From NCBI RefSeq assembly GCF_008085915.1, contig NZ_VSJK01000014.1, positions 1 to 64,000 on the forward strand: 64,000 bases of DNA. Direction: 5' to 3'. Source of the stretch: Oceaniovalibus sp. ACAM 378 (GTDB lineage: Bacteria > Pseudomonadota > Alphaproteobacteria > Rhodobacterales > Rhodobacteraceae). Both the position numbers and the translations under genes were made by a program. Numbering within the stretch: the first letter of the stretch is position 1; every line of letters begins with the position of its first letter. The notes under the pieces were generated by a model, which did no database searches, was not told the DNA's origin, and saw only the letters and a program-made list of their open reading frames with translations. Below are positions 1-7,660 of this stretch, in pieces.

Positions 1-99
1 GTCGTCCGACGCGACACATCCAAAGGCTCTCTCAGCATCAAACTCAAGCGAGCTGGCTGGGATGAGGCATTCTTATGCAGCGTTCTCAATGGGCTGTAA
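1..99 (+). CDS. Possible C-terminal end of an unidentified protein (partial)
   Basis: An open plus-strand frame enters from the window edge and stops at 97-99, encoding about 32 residues with a basic stretch (KGSLSIKLKRAGWDEAF). It overlaps the 3' end of the convergent gene at 73-1113 by 27 bp. The tail looks protein-like, but it is too short to assign to a family and could be chance. It is listed only because the rest would lie outside the window. Confidence 0.22.
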   Translation, partial: VVRRDTSKGSLSIKLKRAGWDEAFLCSVLNGL

Positions 100-1113
100 G
101 ACGCGTGAGCCAAACGCGATTGCCCTGCCGAACAGTGACTCGATCCATTCGATGTGAAGGATATCGCCTTGCCTGAATGAATGGTCCCAGAACGGCGTCA
201 CTCCGGTTGTGACATTCTTGGCCTGGAGGGCACGCTCCAGGCCGTCCTTCAGAGTCACGACGTAGGCATTGGGCGAGGAATCGGCGATTTCCTCGGCAAC
301 ATAAACGTGGCGGTCACCCCATGTATCATCTGTTCCGAGAGGAGAATCCGAAGGGATTACAAGTTCTCTGATGGCCTCCCAGCACTCCTCAAACGACGCG
401 AATAATTCCTCGGGTGCAGAGCGCTGATAAACTTTCTTCAACTCTGCAAAAGAGGTGATGATATCAACCGGATCCATTTCTTTTGAGTTTTCAAGATCTT
501 TAAGGATCTGGTTCCAGGCGTCTTCAGACTCCCCCTCAAAGCTGTATTCACTGCGCAAGGGGCCAGTATAGTGGCGCATGTAGTCGTCGAGTTTTGGATC
601 GAATGTGTTGTTCCAACGTGTATCGATTGGCTGAATGCCATATTTTTCGACCAGGCGGATCAGGTGTCCATTCTCGCCCCAACCGACGTCGTGCCGGGCG
701 GCAATCGGCCTGCCGAGGCTGGCGACCCATTTGGCAAAAAAGCTGAGCGTCTGCGGATTCCGGCGGGCCAGTATCACGCCGGCATTCACTCGGCCTGAGT
801 GACCAGCCACCACGCCAATCGGGTTTTGGTCAGAAACCGCTTGATCGATGGCAGGACAGCCCGGTTGGATTTTAACATCTGTATCGAGATAGAGAACAAA
901 GTCATTTTTAAGCAATGCGCCGTAAAGCAGAAACGGCTTGAGCCATATATTTTCACGCCCGAGTAATGGGCTGCCGGGTTCAGATACACAGATGTATCTG
1001 TAGCCATGTTTGTCGCAATATTGGCGCTGACTTTCTACGGCGTCGGCGAATGCTACATCGTAGCCACCCTGTCCGAGGCTAAACGCAAGTGTCATCGACT
1101 CGTTGGCTTTCAT
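73..1113 (-). CDS. GT-A-fold glycosyltransferase-like protein
   Basis: The 346-residue protein begins with a GT-A-like half: a WLKPFLLYGAL segment near residue 57, a DTD metal/nucleotide motif at 77-79 in a YLDTDV strand, and NAGVILARR about 30 residues later. This arrangement is seen in GT8/GT34-like sugar transferases that use UDP- or GDP-sugars. A WNNTFDP motif near 165 fits the acceptor side of the domain. The last ~130 residues match nothing I recognise. The start is preceded by a GGAA-type ribosome site. It points the same way as the head-group genes at 1616-4426 but is separated by about 500 bp, so a link to glycolipid or phospholipid decoration is only a suggestion. Confidence 0.55.
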   Translation of the reverse strand: MKANESMTLAFSLGQGGYDVAFADAVESQRQYCDKHGYRYICVSEPGSPLLGRENIWLKPFLLYGALLKNDFVLYLDTDVKIQPGCPAIDQAVSDQNPIGVVAGHSGRVNAGVILARRNPQTLSFFAKWVASLGRPIAARHDVGWGENGHLIRLVEKYGIQPIDTRWNNTFDPKLDDYMRHYTGPLRSEYSFEGESEDAWNQILKDLENSKEMDPVDIITSFAELKKVYQRSAPEELFASFEECWEAIRELVIPSDSPLGTDDTWGDRHVYVAEEIADSSPNAYVVTLKDGLERALQAKNVTTGVTPFWDHSFRQGDILHIEWIESLFGRAIAFGSRVLQPIENAA

Positions 1114-1232
1114 GGATTATTTTCCGATCCGATGTTCGGCTATACGAGCTTCGCCAATGGAGACAGCGATGTCACGGGTACAACGTGCCTGCTCAGCGGA
1201 ATATCGGATCGATGGGTATGGCGTCAACGACA

Positions 1233-1265
1233 ACATCGGCACTCATTAATCCGGAGTGCCGATGT
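1233..1265. terminator. Perfect 12-bp hairpin, possible terminator
   Basis: ACATCGGCACTC (1233-1244) and GAGTGCCGATGT (1254-1265) are perfect inverted repeats around a 9-base loop. On the minus strand the hairpin follows the small gene at 1373-1507 and precedes the gene starting at 1113, where a terminator would be expected. No U-tract follows on either strand, so it may instead be a mRNA-stabilising structure or a protein site. Confidence 0.45.
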
Positions 1266-1372
1266 GGGCGGTGTGGCTATCGCAAAAGCCCGGTGCAATG
1301 GTCGGTCACAAATATGCCTTCAACGGTATTTCCGTCACCAAGGCTATTGGTCTAGCAGTCGGAGTGCCGGTT

Positions 1373-1507
1373 TTACTTAACTTTCTTCCCGGAAATCGAC
1401 AGCGCTGGCTTTCCCGCCAGAGGATTGGCCGCCGCAGAGGCTTTGGGCTTCTCCTGTTTCGGTTTCTTGGCCTCTTTGTTGCCACGCATGTTGTTGCCTT
1501 TGGCCAT
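1373..1507 (-). CDS. Small basic protein of 44 residues
   Basis: Reading the minus strand gives an ATG at 1507 and a TAA at 1375-1373. The 44-residue product starts MAKGNNMRGNKEAKKPKQE, continues with a Lys/Pro/Ala-rich middle and ends SISGKKVK. A good AAGGA ribosome site lies 7-8 bases before the ATG. I recall very similar short proteins (MAKG...RGNKEAKKPKKEK) annotated as hypothetical in many alphaproteobacteria, which supports a real gene. It has no membrane segment or cysteine, and its strong positive charge suggests nucleic-acid or ribosome contact, which is inference. It is too short for ordinary ORF callers. Confidence 0.75.
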   Translation of the reverse strand: MAKGNNMRGNKEAKKPKQEKPKASAAANPLAGKPALSISGKKVK

Positions 1508-1615
1508 GGTAGGTCCTTCCAATATGCAGCCATCGAATGCCGGGATGGCGGGGCTTGGCTGCGGGTTGTTCTCAGATCTTTATTGAGAGGTGGTCAGGGG
1601 TCTGATGTCTGAAAC

Positions 1616-2437
1616 TCAGGTTGGTGTGGTCACTTTCACGACGACTTCTTCCTGCGCCCGTTGCTGGCCGCGCGACACGGTTGTGACCGGCGATCCAAAC
1701 ATGGTGTTTGCAGCAGCAAAGTCGTCGGCCGTATCAATCTCGGTCCATTTCAGCCCGGTGATATCAAGAGCGTGGAAGTCTGTGCCTTTTGCAAGCAGCC
1801 TTTCGTAAGCCGCCTCGTAATAGTCCCGATAATGCATCGGGTTTTCCATCATCTGGGTTAGTTCTGCGAAAAGAAGCGGAGCGGCCTTGGCGCTGATTTT
1901 TTCGATGCCGATGGATTCGCCCACGGCCTCTTTTGGATCGACGGTCTTGCTGATCTCAAGCACTTGCATCCGGTCATCCACGATGACCTTCACTTCTTCG
2001 TCTTCAAGCGCGATGTTGCGGTCGATGCAGAGAACGTTGGGCATATCGCTGTCGATCAGATCGCGCAGGATCTTGACGTCAAACACGACATCGGCGTCGA
2101 ACTTGATGAACGCCGCCGTTCCGATGGCCGGCGAGGCCAGCATGAGCGAGTAAGCGGTGTTGGTATCGCGGTATCGGTCGTTGACCACATAGGTAACACG
2201 GATTCCCCGGAAGGTCTTGTCGACAAATTGCCGGATCTGATCGGCCCGGTGGCCAAGTACAAGAACAAATTGGGAAACCCCGCAGCTCAGGCAATTGCGG
2301 ATCATCCGTTCCAGGATGAGTGAGCCGCCAACAGACAGCAGGCTCTTGGGGCAATTATCCGACAGAGGCGACAGGCGTGAACCGATGCCGGCAGCCAGAA
2401 TGACGGCCATGGGAGGGCGGGTGTTTTCATATTTCAT
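1616..2437 (-). CDS. Nucleotidyltransferase, LicC/PntC-like CTP:phospho(no)-alcohol cytidylyltransferase
   Basis: The 273-residue protein has the nucleotidyltransferase signature at residues 11-32 (AVILAAGIGSRL then PK; R21 and K31 would bind the triphosphate), an FDADVV metal strand near 104-109 and a C-terminal EIDTADD motif. These are typical of the small LicC family, which joins CTP to phosphocholine, and of the related enzymes that make CMP-2-aminoethylphosphonate. It lies 37 bp after a CDP-alcohol phosphatidyltransferase and downstream of a PhnW-like aminotransferase, so a CMP-activated amino-alcohol phosphate or phosphonate is the most coherent product. The exact substrate cannot be read from the sequence; a sugar-1-phosphate is the alternative. 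Confidence 0.7.
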   Translation of the reverse strand: MKYENTRPPMAVILAAGIGSRLSPLSDNCPKSLLSVGGSLILERMIRNCLSCGVSQFVLVLGHRADQIRQFVDKTFRGIRVTYVVNDRYRDTNTAYSLMLASPAIGTAAFIKFDADVVFDVKILRDLIDSDMPNVLCIDRNIALEDEEVKVIVDDRMQVLEISKTVDPKEAVGESIGIEKISAKAAPLLFAELTQMMENPMHYRDYYEAAYERLLAKGTDFHALDITGLKWTEIDTADDFAAANTMFGSPVTTVSRGQQRAQEEVVVKVTTPT

Positions 2438-2474
2438 GGTTATTTGTATCCTTCGATTGCGCCGTTTCAGACGG

Positions 2475-3242
2475 TTATTTCTGGATCGGAAGTTGCCGGT
2501 CGGCGGCGAAATTCATCCCCCGCCTCACGGACCAGTAGATGCCCCAGTAGATCTGGCTGATGGCGAAGATCCAAAGCATCGGTGTCAGCTGATCAAACAC
2601 GAGCGCCGCCGACAGTATGAAGATAAAGACACCTTCATCCGACTTGAGCGCCTTTGGTTGTTCCTTAAGAAACCACTTGATGTTGGCGCGCAGACCAAAC
2701 CCGAGGCCCGCTGTGGGTTCGGCCCGACCCGATTTGGACATAGACGCAGGATATCCCGGATCGCGCGCCGATTCGATTTGCATGGCGACATACTTAACGT
2801 AACCGCGCAGGCCGTAGAACGCGATGCCGATCATCGCCAGAAAGACCGGCACGACGCTCAGCGATTGCGCATAGGCCGCATAGCCCGCCGCACCGAACCA
2901 GAGCGAGACCTGCACCTGATCGGTCACACGGTCATAGTAGCTGCCGACCAGCGACGACACCTTTCGATAGCGCGCCATCTGCCCATCCATACAATCAAGG
3001 ATATGGCTGGCATGGATCAGGATAGCCGCTGTGATGAACCATCCGGTGCCGCCAATCAGAATTCCGATTGTTGCCGCAATGGCGACCAGAAACGACGCCG
3101 CCGTGATCCGGTTCGGCGTGACCCACGGCAGATCAACAACGCCATAGTTGGCGACAATGGCCAGAGGCGCTGTGACGAACGAGGACCACCACTCATCGTT
3201 TTTCGTCTTGGTTGCCCAAAGCCGCGTAAGCTTGTCTGTCAT
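2475..3242 (-). CDS. CDP-alcohol phosphatidyltransferase family membrane enzyme
   Basis: The complete family motif D-x2-D-G-x2-A-R-x8-G-x3-D-x3-D is present: D83, D86, G87, A90, R91, G100, D104 and D108. Several hydrophobic segments surround it (about 50-80, 118-140 and 205-235), as expected for the integral membrane fold. These enzymes move a phospho-group from a CDP- or CMP-linked donor to an alcohol acceptor. The ATG overlaps the stop of the aminotransferase gene by 4 bp (ATGA), indicating translational coupling, and the nucleotidyltransferase that could supply the donor follows. A role in attaching a phosphonate or phosphoalcohol head group to a lipid is inferred. Confidence 0.8.
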   Translation of the reverse strand: MTDKLTRLWATKTKNDEWWSSFVTAPLAIVANYGVVDLPWVTPNRITAASFLVAIAATIGILIGGTGWFITAAILIHASHILDCMDGQMARYRKVSSLVGSYYDRVTDQVQVSLWFGAAGYAAYAQSLSVVPVFLAMIGIAFYGLRGYVKYVAMQIESARDPGYPASMSKSGRAEPTAGLGFGLRANIKWFLKEQPKALKSDEGVFIFILSAALVFDQLTPMLWIFAISQIYWGIYWSVRRGMNFAADRQLPIQK

Positions 3243-4426
3243 GATACCACCTTCGCCAATGCATGGAGAGGGATCGGCAACCTTACCACTGTTGCGCGCT
3301 TCGGCCTGACAGCGGCGACCAGATCGGCAGCTTCGGCCTGCAACGTCAGCAGCACATCCTTCAGTGAAGCGAGGAAGTAGCGGATGTCATGGTCTGACAG
3401 CTCGCCGATATTGCCGACCTGAAACACCCGGCCGGCAAAACACCCCTTACCTTCATAGATGATGATGGATTTCTGACGCAGTCGTTCGCGGATGTCGCGA
3501 ACCGAGACGCTCGGCGGCACCCGGACCGTTGTCAGCATCGAACACATGTCGGCCTCATCGATCAGGAATTCGAGGTTCAGCCTGCGCATCCCGATGCGCA
3601 ACAGCTCTGCGCGGGCCATGATGCGCGCAAAGCGCTTGTTTACGCCTTCGCGCAGAAGGTCCGTCAATGCCTGCTCTAACGCAAAGAAAAGCGGTACGGC
3701 GGGCGTATTCGGCGTCTGGCTGTGTTTTTCAAGGAATTCATAGAACGTTGCAAGGTTCAGATAAGTTGTCTTGGCGGGATGGGTCTTGAGCTTTTCAAAA
3801 TGGTTCTTGCTGCCGATCACAAAAGACAGTCCGGGAAAGGATCCGATCGCCTTCGAGCTGGAGCTGGAGCAGAAGGCGATGTTGCAGCCTTCCATATCGA
3901 CCAGTTCCGCCCCGACCGAGCTGACGCCATCCACGACGAAGGTCGCGCCAGATGCCTTGACCATGGCACCGATGGGGCCAAGCGGGTTGAGCATGCCCGA
4001 GCAGGTTTCATGATGGACCATGGCCACGACATCAATCTTGTGGGCCGTCAGATAGGCCTCGATCTGCGGCAGATCAAACGGAGTTCCCCAGGGCACTTCG
4101 ATCAGGTGGGTCTTGCTGTTGTGGATCCGCGAGATTTTGTTCAAACGCTCGCCAAATTCGCCGTTTGACAGGACCAGGATCTCGCCGTCGCCGACAACAG
4201 ACGACAAAAGAGCCTCGTTGGCAGCTGTGCCGGAGCCGGTGATCACCACGGCCCGATAAGCCCTGCGGTTTCTGATCTGGAACAGCGACAGGATCTTCTG
4301 TTCGATACTGGCAAGCAGGTCATCGAAATCAGGTTCACGATGGCAGATGTCTTCCCGACAGATCGCATACCGCAAGTTTTCGGCTACATTTACTGGTCCG
4401 GGTGTGAAAAGAAGAAATTTATCCAA
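3239..4426 (-). CDS. PhnW-like class V aminotransferase (2-aminoethylphosphonate-pyruvate type)
   Basis: The 395-residue protein opens with LLFTPGPVNV, the signature of the PhnW/serine-glyoxylate/alanine-glyoxylate branch of class V PLP enzymes. A VVDGVSSVGAE strand carries the PLP-binding Asp at residue 166. The Schiff-base lysine is K192 in SSSSKAIGSFPGL, where PhnW enzymes typically have a very similar N-K-x-x-x-G-x-P-G segment. It is the first gene of an apparent minus-strand operon, overlapping the next by 4 bp. It would interconvert an aldehyde and amine, for example phosphonoacetaldehyde and 2-aminoethylphosphonate. PEP mutase and phosphonopyruvate decarboxylase are not in the window, so the substrate remains open. 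Confidence 0.75.
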   Translation of the reverse strand: MDKFLLFTPGPVNVAENLRYAICREDICHREPDFDDLLASIEQKILSLFQIRNRRAYRAVVITGSGTAANEALLSSVVGDGEILVLSNGEFGERLNKISRIHNSKTHLIEVPWGTPFDLPQIEAYLTAHKIDVVAMVHHETCSGMLNPLGPIGAMVKASGATFVVDGVSSVGAELVDMEGCNIAFCSSSSSKAIGSFPGLSFVIGSKNHFEKLKTHPAKTTYLNLATFYEFLEKHSQTPNTPAVPLFFALEQALTDLLREGVNKRFARIMARAELLRIGMRRLNLEFLIDEADMCSMLTTVRVPPSVSVRDIRERLRQKSIIIYEGKGCFAGRVFQVGNIGELSDHDIRYFLASLKDVLLTLQAEAADLVAAVRPKRATVVRLPIPLHALAKVVS

Positions 4427-5070
4427 AAGAACGTCAAGCTCCCTCTACTTCCTGACCATCGGCCACGAAAATGGCGCGCCCATGTTAAGCCCTTACCCGT
4501 GGCTCGGGTAAGGGCATCGATAGGGCGTAAATCGACTTCGAAAACGCAGCCAGAGAGCATGGCTGTTGGCAAATCGTCCAGAAATTGAACGCTTGTAGAG
4601 AAAAGTAAAAGCTCGGTTTGTTCCTGCAGTAGTTGCAGAAAACCTGAGCATCATGCACCGGGAAGCACCATCTGGATGGCGTGCGGTAAAATCGAATAAG
4701 TTCAGAGGTCGCAAAAATCGGCCATATCCAACGGCGCTTTTGGCGGCGATGAAATTTGGCCCGTAACGTCAGCAACAGCTTCAGGCAATCCAAAGCGTTG
4801 GGGTTGATCTCAGAAAGGGTGTGGTGCGCTCGATCAAGCGACCGGAGAGTTATATCTAAGGGCGAAGCCGCCAAAATGCAAGGACCGTTGCCCAGCTGGA
4901 CAGTGACCTCTCGGGTCACGATCACCCTCGCTTTCCGCACCGGCTGTTCCTTCTCGCAGGGTAGGTCCGTGTAACGATTTTCTTTCCGCATGTTAAAAAT
5001 TGAGTGCGGACTTTCCCGAAGTTTTGCCATATCGTCGCACGGGTGTACGAAATTGTGAGGAAAGCCAGGG
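4427..5070. other. Gene-poor 640-bp region between divergent genes
   Basis: No convincing coding region is visible between the divergently oriented aminotransferase and LacI-type regulator. The longest frame (minus strand, 4485-5030) is rich in rare residues and resembles no family I know. The stretch is somewhat less GC-rich than the flanking genes. It must contain the promoters of both flanking genes and includes the hairpin at 4489-4515. Confidence 0.5.
4489..4515. repeat. 11-bp perfect inverted repeat (hairpin)
   Basis: GCCCTTACCCG at 4489-4499 is perfectly repeated in inverse at 4505-4515 around a 5-base loop. It lies about 65 bp upstream of the aminotransferase start at 4426, inside the divergent intergenic region, so it could be an operator, a leader hairpin or a terminator. 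No U-tract is present. Confidence 0.4.
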
Positions 5071-6108
5071 ATGCCAAAGCCGGAAATTCACACGATGGAA
5101 GAGCTGTCGGCTGCGATCGGCGTGTCCCGTCCCACCTTGTCGCGTTACTTTCAGGACCCCGCAAAAGTCAGCCGATCCTCGGTCGAGCGGATCAGGCGCG
5201 GGCTGGAAAAAGTTGACTATACCCCGAATTTTTTCGCCACACGGATGAACCGCAAGACGACCGGGATGATCGGCGTGATCATCCCCTATCTCAACGATCT
5301 GTTCTTTACGCGGCTTCTGGAATCGATCGAGCGGGCGGCGATGAAAGCCGGCTATACCGTCATTACCCAGTGCTCTCACTCCGATCCCGAGATCGAAAAG
5401 CGGGCGGCAGAGACGTTCCTGTCGATGAGCGTCGATGGGGCGATTGTGGCGCCTCTGGGGAACCACAGCGATATGCGTGTGTATGAAAGGCTGAACGCGC
5501 GATTGCCGTTCGTGCTGATGGACTCGCGCCCAAAACCGCTGACGGATGTGGATTTTGTGGGCACAGATCATGTGCAGAGTACGGGTGTGATTACGGAGTA
5601 TCTTTGCCGGGTGGGGAGCCCGCCGATTTTTCTGGCAATGCCGCGCGTAAACTTCAACGCCCTGGAGCGTGAGAATGCCTATGTGGCCAAGATGGAACTG
5701 CTGGGCTTTGAGCCAGTCGTGATCGGTGCGGAAGTTGTCCGTCAGGAATGGCACTTCGAGGCGCACGGTTTGGCCGTTCTGAACGATCAGTTCTCGAAGG
5801 GGCGGTTGCTTGAGTCGTCCATCCTCTGTGCGAACGACCGCGTCGCCATCGGGGCTCTGCGAGCGGCAGCGCAACACGGGCTTGAGCCGGGCGCGCTGCG
5901 CAGGGGTGGGTTGCGAATCGCCGGGCACGATGATTATCCGCTTTGCCCGTATACAACGCCCGCTTTGACGACGGTCGCGCAGAATGTGGCTGCGATCGGT
6001 CAGGCCGCAGTCGACCGTCTGCTGGAAAAATGCAGCGCGGAAAAACAGTCCGGAAATCATGCCATTACGCTGATGGACGGCGTGCTCAAAATTCGCGAAT
6101 CCGCCTGA
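5071..6108 (+). CDS. LacI-family transcriptional regulator, likely polyol operon regulator
   Basis: The 345-residue protein has an N-terminal LacI helix-turn-helix (TMEELSAAIGVSRPTLSRYF, about residues 8-27), the hinge region with NRKT near 60, and a periplasmic-binding-protein-like effector domain beginning IGVIIPYLNDLFF. It lies immediately upstream of, and in the same direction as, the sorbitol/mannitol transport operon. Control of that operon by a sugar alcohol is therefore the likely role, probably as a repressor. The start is supported by a GAGGAAAG site upstream. Length is normal for the family and nothing appears broken. Confidence 0.85.
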   Translation: MPKPEIHTMEELSAAIGVSRPTLSRYFQDPAKVSRSSVERIRRGLEKVDYTPNFFATRMNRKTTGMIGVIIPYLNDLFFTRLLESIERAAMKAGYTVITQCSHSDPEIEKRAAETFLSMSVDGAIVAPLGNHSDMRVYERLNARLPFVLMDSRPKPLTDVDFVGTDHVQSTGVITEYLCRVGSPPIFLAMPRVNFNALERENAYVAKMELLGFEPVVIGAEVVRQEWHFEAHGLAVLNDQFSKGRLLESSILCANDRVAIGALRAAAQHGLEPGALRRGGLRIAGHDDYPLCPYTTPALTTVAQNVAAIGQAAVDRLLEKCSAEKQSGNHAITLMDGVLKIRESA

Positions 6109-6156
6109 GTAAACGGCTGAATGCTGCGCAATCTCCGGCGTTTTTGAAACTTTATG

Positions 6157-6191
6157 TTGACGTAAGGTCTTTCCCGAGATTAATATTGACG
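6157..6191 (+). promoter_or_regulatory. Putative promoter/operator of the polyol operon
   Basis: A TTGACG box at 6157-6162 followed 16 bp later by ATTAAT (6179-6184) fits a sigma-70 promoter. A second TTGACG occurs at 6186-6191. The sequence TTATGTTGACGTAA around the first box is an imperfect palindrome (10 of 14 positions), as expected for a LacI-family operator overlapping a -35 element. The smoE start follows at 6221 with a GGGAGGA ribosome site. Assignment is by pattern only. Confidence 0.45.
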
Positions 6192-6220
6192 CATGTAAAA
6201 AGCGTCTCGGGAGGACTACT

Positions 6221-7537
6221 ATGAACACGAAGCAAAGAATGCTCGGCACCACCGTCGGTCTGGGCCTCATGGCCGGACTGGCATCAGTGGCATTGGCCGA
6301 GGAGATTACCATCGCCACCGTGAACAATGGTGACATGGTGCGGATGCAGAGCCTTTCTCCGCAGTGGGAGAAGGACACCGGCAACACGATCAACTGGGTT
6401 GTTCTGGAAGAAAACGTCCTGCGTCAGAACGTGACCACCGACATCTCTACGGGTGGTGGTCAGTATGACGTCATGACAATCGGCACGTATGAGGCACCGA
6501 TCTGGGGCAACAACGGTTGGCTGGTGTCGCTGAACGAAGGAATGGCCGACGACTGGAATGCCGATGATCTGCTGCCGGCCATTCGTGGCGGTTTGACTGT
6601 TGACGGTGAACTTGTCGCCGCGCCGTTCTATGGCGAGTCCTCCATGGTCATGTATCGCAAGGACCTGATGGAGAAGGCCGGTCTTGAAATGCCCGAGGCG
6701 CCGACCTGGGACTTCATCCGCGAAGCCGCTGCCGCGATGACCGACCGTGACAACGAGATCAACGGCATCTGTGCACGTGGCAAGGCCGGTTGGGGTGAAA
6801 ACATGGCCTTCCTGACCGCCATGTCGAACTCGTTCGGTGCGCGTTGGTTTGATATGGACTGGGCCCCCCAGTTCGAGAGCGAGGCGTGGTCCAATACGCT
6901 GAACTTCTATCTCGACATGATGAAGGAATCCGGCCCTGCCGGTGCTGCGAACAACGGGTTCAACGAAAACCTGACCCTGTTCCAGCAAGGCAAGTGCGGC
7001 ATGTGGATCGACGCTACCGTGGCGGCGTCCTTTGTTACCAATCCGAAGGATTCGACTGTCGCCGACCAGGTCGGTTTCGCACTGGCCCCCGACACCGGTC
7101 TTGGCAAGCGTGGCAACTGGCTCTGGGCGTGGAGCCTGGCAATCCCGACCTCCTCTGAAAAGCAGGACGTGGCCAAGGATTTTGTAAGCTGGGCGACGGG
7201 GCAGGGGTACACTGCACTGGTTGCCGAGAATGAAGGCTGGGCCAACGTCCCTCCGGGAACGCGTACCTCGCTGTATGAGAACCAGGACTATCTGGACGCG
7301 GCACCCTTCGCGCAGATGACGCTGAACTCGATCAACTCAGCCGATCCGCAGAAACCGACCGTGGAAGAAGTGCCCTACACCGGGGTCCAATTCGTGGCGA
7401 TCCCCGAGTTTGCGGGCATTGCCAACCAGGTCGGCCAGCAATTCTCGAACGCGCTGGCAGGCAATCAGACCGCAGAAGAAGCGCTGGAAAATGCGCAGGC
7501 GCTGACCCTCGAAGAAATGGAAGCTGCGGGCTACTGA
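6221..7537 (+). CDS. smoE: Sorbitol/mannitol ABC transporter, periplasmic binding protein
   Basis: The 438-residue family-1 extracellular solute-binding protein has a cleavable signal peptide (residues 1-26, ending SVALA). The mature protein starts EEITIATVNNGDMVRMQ and contains the GGGQYDVMTIGTYEAPIW segment typical of SmoE/MtlE polyol binders. It captures sorbitol, mannitol or related polyols in the periplasm for the permeases that follow. A GGGAGGA ribosome site precedes the ATG. The following gap of 123 bp contains hairpins, a common arrangement that lets the binding protein be made in excess. Confidence 0.9.
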   Translation: MNTKQRMLGTTVGLGLMAGLASVALAEEITIATVNNGDMVRMQSLSPQWEKDTGNTINWVVLEENVLRQNVTTDISTGGGQYDVMTIGTYEAPIWGNNGWLVSLNEGMADDWNADDLLPAIRGGLTVDGELVAAPFYGESSMVMYRKDLMEKAGLEMPEAPTWDFIREAAAAMTDRDNEINGICARGKAGWGENMAFLTAMSNSFGARWFDMDWAPQFESEAWSNTLNFYLDMMKESGPAGAANNGFNENLTLFQQGKCGMWIDATVAASFVTNPKDSTVADQVGFALAPDTGLGKRGNWLWAWSLAIPTSSEKQDVAKDFVSWATGQGYTALVAENEGWANVPPGTRTSLYENQDYLDAAPFAQMTLNSINSADPQKPTVEEVPYTGVQFVAIPEFAGIANQVGQQFSNALAGNQTAEEALENAQALTLEEMEAAGY

Positions 7538-7555
7538 GCCACGGCAACCGACGAT

Positions 7556-7602
7556 CCGGGGGCGGATACACCTGGCCCCGGAATCCCCCTTCAGGGATTT
7601 CC
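7556..7602 (+). other. Overlapping stem-loops in the smoE-smoF gap
   Basis: CCGGGG (7556-7561) can pair with CCCCGG (7576-7581). GGAATCCC (7580-7587) can pair with GGGATTTCC (7594-7602, one bulged base). The two stems share two bases, so they would stack or compete. Their place just after the binding-protein gene suggests stabilisation of the smoE message or partial termination before the permease genes. Confidence 0.45.
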
Positions 7603-7660
7603 GCAGGCCAATCCAGCGGTCGGCGAAAGCCCCTGACCACGCTGTCGGGAGGAGCCAGTC

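Noticed and set aside
4993-6393. A 466-residue minus-strand protein
   Set aside because: It lies antisense to the LacI regulator, which has clear domains. The product is rich in His, Arg and Gln without motifs.
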